A stretch of 7,176 nt of DNA from JAHEFX01 sp964614585 (lineage in GTDB: Bacteria; Actinomycetota; Acidimicrobiia; Spongiisociales; JAENVV01). The DNA lies in NCBI GenBank assembly GCA_964614585.1, contig CAZTLW010000123.1, positions 1-7,176 of the forward strand. Direction: 5' to 3'. Of this stretch, positions 6,770-7,176 are shown piece after piece. The position numbers and the translations under genes were made by a program. The notes below the pieces were generated by a model. That model was not told the origin of the DNA and made no database searches. It worked only from the letters and a program-made list of their open reading frames with translations. Within the stretch, counting starts at the first letter, position 1. Each line of letters begins with the position of its first letter.

Positions 6770-7176
6770 CTAGAGGATCTGGCTCAGGAAGAGCTTCGTC
6801 CGGTCGTGCTGGGGGTTGGTGAAGAAGTGCTCGGGGGTGCCCTCCTCCACCACCTGGCCCGCATCCATGAAGAGCACCCGGTCGGCGACCTCCCGGGCGA
6901 ATCCCATCTCGTGGGTCACCACGAGCATGGTCATGCCCGAGCGGGCCAGCTCCTTCATGACGTCCAGCACCTCCTTGATCATCTCGGGATCGAGGGCGGA
7001 TGTGGGCTCGTCGAAGAGCATGACCTTGGGATCCATGGCCAGGGCACGGGCGATGGCCACCCGCTGCTGCTGGCCGCCCGAGAGCTCGTCGGGATACGCA
7101 TCCGCCTTGTCCGAGAGACCTACCCGCCGGAGCAGCCGCCGGGCGCGCTCCTCCGCCTCGGTGAGTGGTGTCCCTT
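6770..7176 (-). CDS. Amino-acid-type ABC transporter ATP-binding protein, 5'-partial
   Basis: This is the C-terminal half of a cytoplasmic ATPase subunit of the polar amino acid uptake (GlnQ/HisP-like) group. The frame is open from the right window edge, where it begins GTPLTEAEERARRLL; Walker A and the true start lie outside. Visible elements in order are the ABC signature LSGGQQQR, Walker B with catalytic glutamate in VMLFDEP, the D-loop SALD and the switch histidine in VTHEM. The tail ending FLSQIL is typical of the amino acid subgroup (PQHDRTKLFL). The GTG at 7060 is an internal valine of QQRVAIARAL, not a start. Permease and binding-protein genes probably lie to the right of the window. 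The 155 bases between it and nfeD show no convincing terminator or promoter. Subgroup assignment is good; the amino acid transported cannot be read from the sequence. Confidence 0.93.
   Translation of the reverse strand, partial: GTPLTEAEERARRLLRRVGLSDKADAYPDELSGGQQQRVAIARALAMDPKVMLFDEPTSALDPEMIKEVLDVMKELARSGMTMLVVTHEMGFAREVADRVLFMDAGQVVEEGTPEHFFTNPQHDRTKLFLSQIL

Overview
The window is GC-rich DNA with tight gene packing, codons ending almost always in G or C, and hairpins without U-tracts. Protein flavour (KstR2-like TetR, actinobacterial-type thioredoxin, PAAT-type ABC ATPase, paraslipin/NfeD pair) suggests a high-GC actinobacterium, possibly of the Acidimicrobiia. That placement is an inference; no rRNA or other phylogenetic marker is present. 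No tRNA, rRNA, CRISPR array, transposase or phage gene was seen.

Layout. One gene lies on the + strand: the 3' part of a secreted or surface YVTN/YncE-type beta-propeller protein (2-1072), entering the window inside a GACAAC hexanucleotide array that encodes a poly-Thr linker. It converges on a thioredoxin gene (1134-1514, -) across a perfect 11-bp stem-loop (1085-1110) that can serve both genes. Everything else is on the - strand. Reading in the direction of transcription from the right edge: a 5'-truncated amino-acid-type ABC ATPase (6770-7176); an NfeD-like membrane protein followed by a paraslipin (6180-6614, 5199-6143); then a TetR regulator, a methylglutaconyl-CoA-hydratase-like crotonase and an acyl-CoA dehydrogenase (4425-5024, 3613-4428, 2435-3586) forming a tight operon; then an unrecognised four-helix membrane protein with an extracytoplasmic domain (1619-2389); and finally the thioredoxin with its own promoter.

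How the parts work together. NfeD and paraslipin form a known membrane-microdomain pair. The TetR-hydratase-dehydrogenase operon looks like a self-regulated acyl-CoA degradation module, most likely for branched acyl-CoAs of the leucine or isoprenoid type. A perfect 26-bp palindrome lies eight bases before the tetR start. The thioredoxin promoter is unusually clear: TTGACG, a 17-bp spacer and TATACT. It carries overlapping TATAC(C/T)CC palindromes that resemble CsoR/CstR-family operators, suggesting copper- or persulfide-responsive control.

Most of the window is ordinary housekeeping and catabolic sequence. The points most worth a second look are the two operator-promoter architectures and the long interrupted inverted repeat directly after the paraslipin stop codon (5125-5200).
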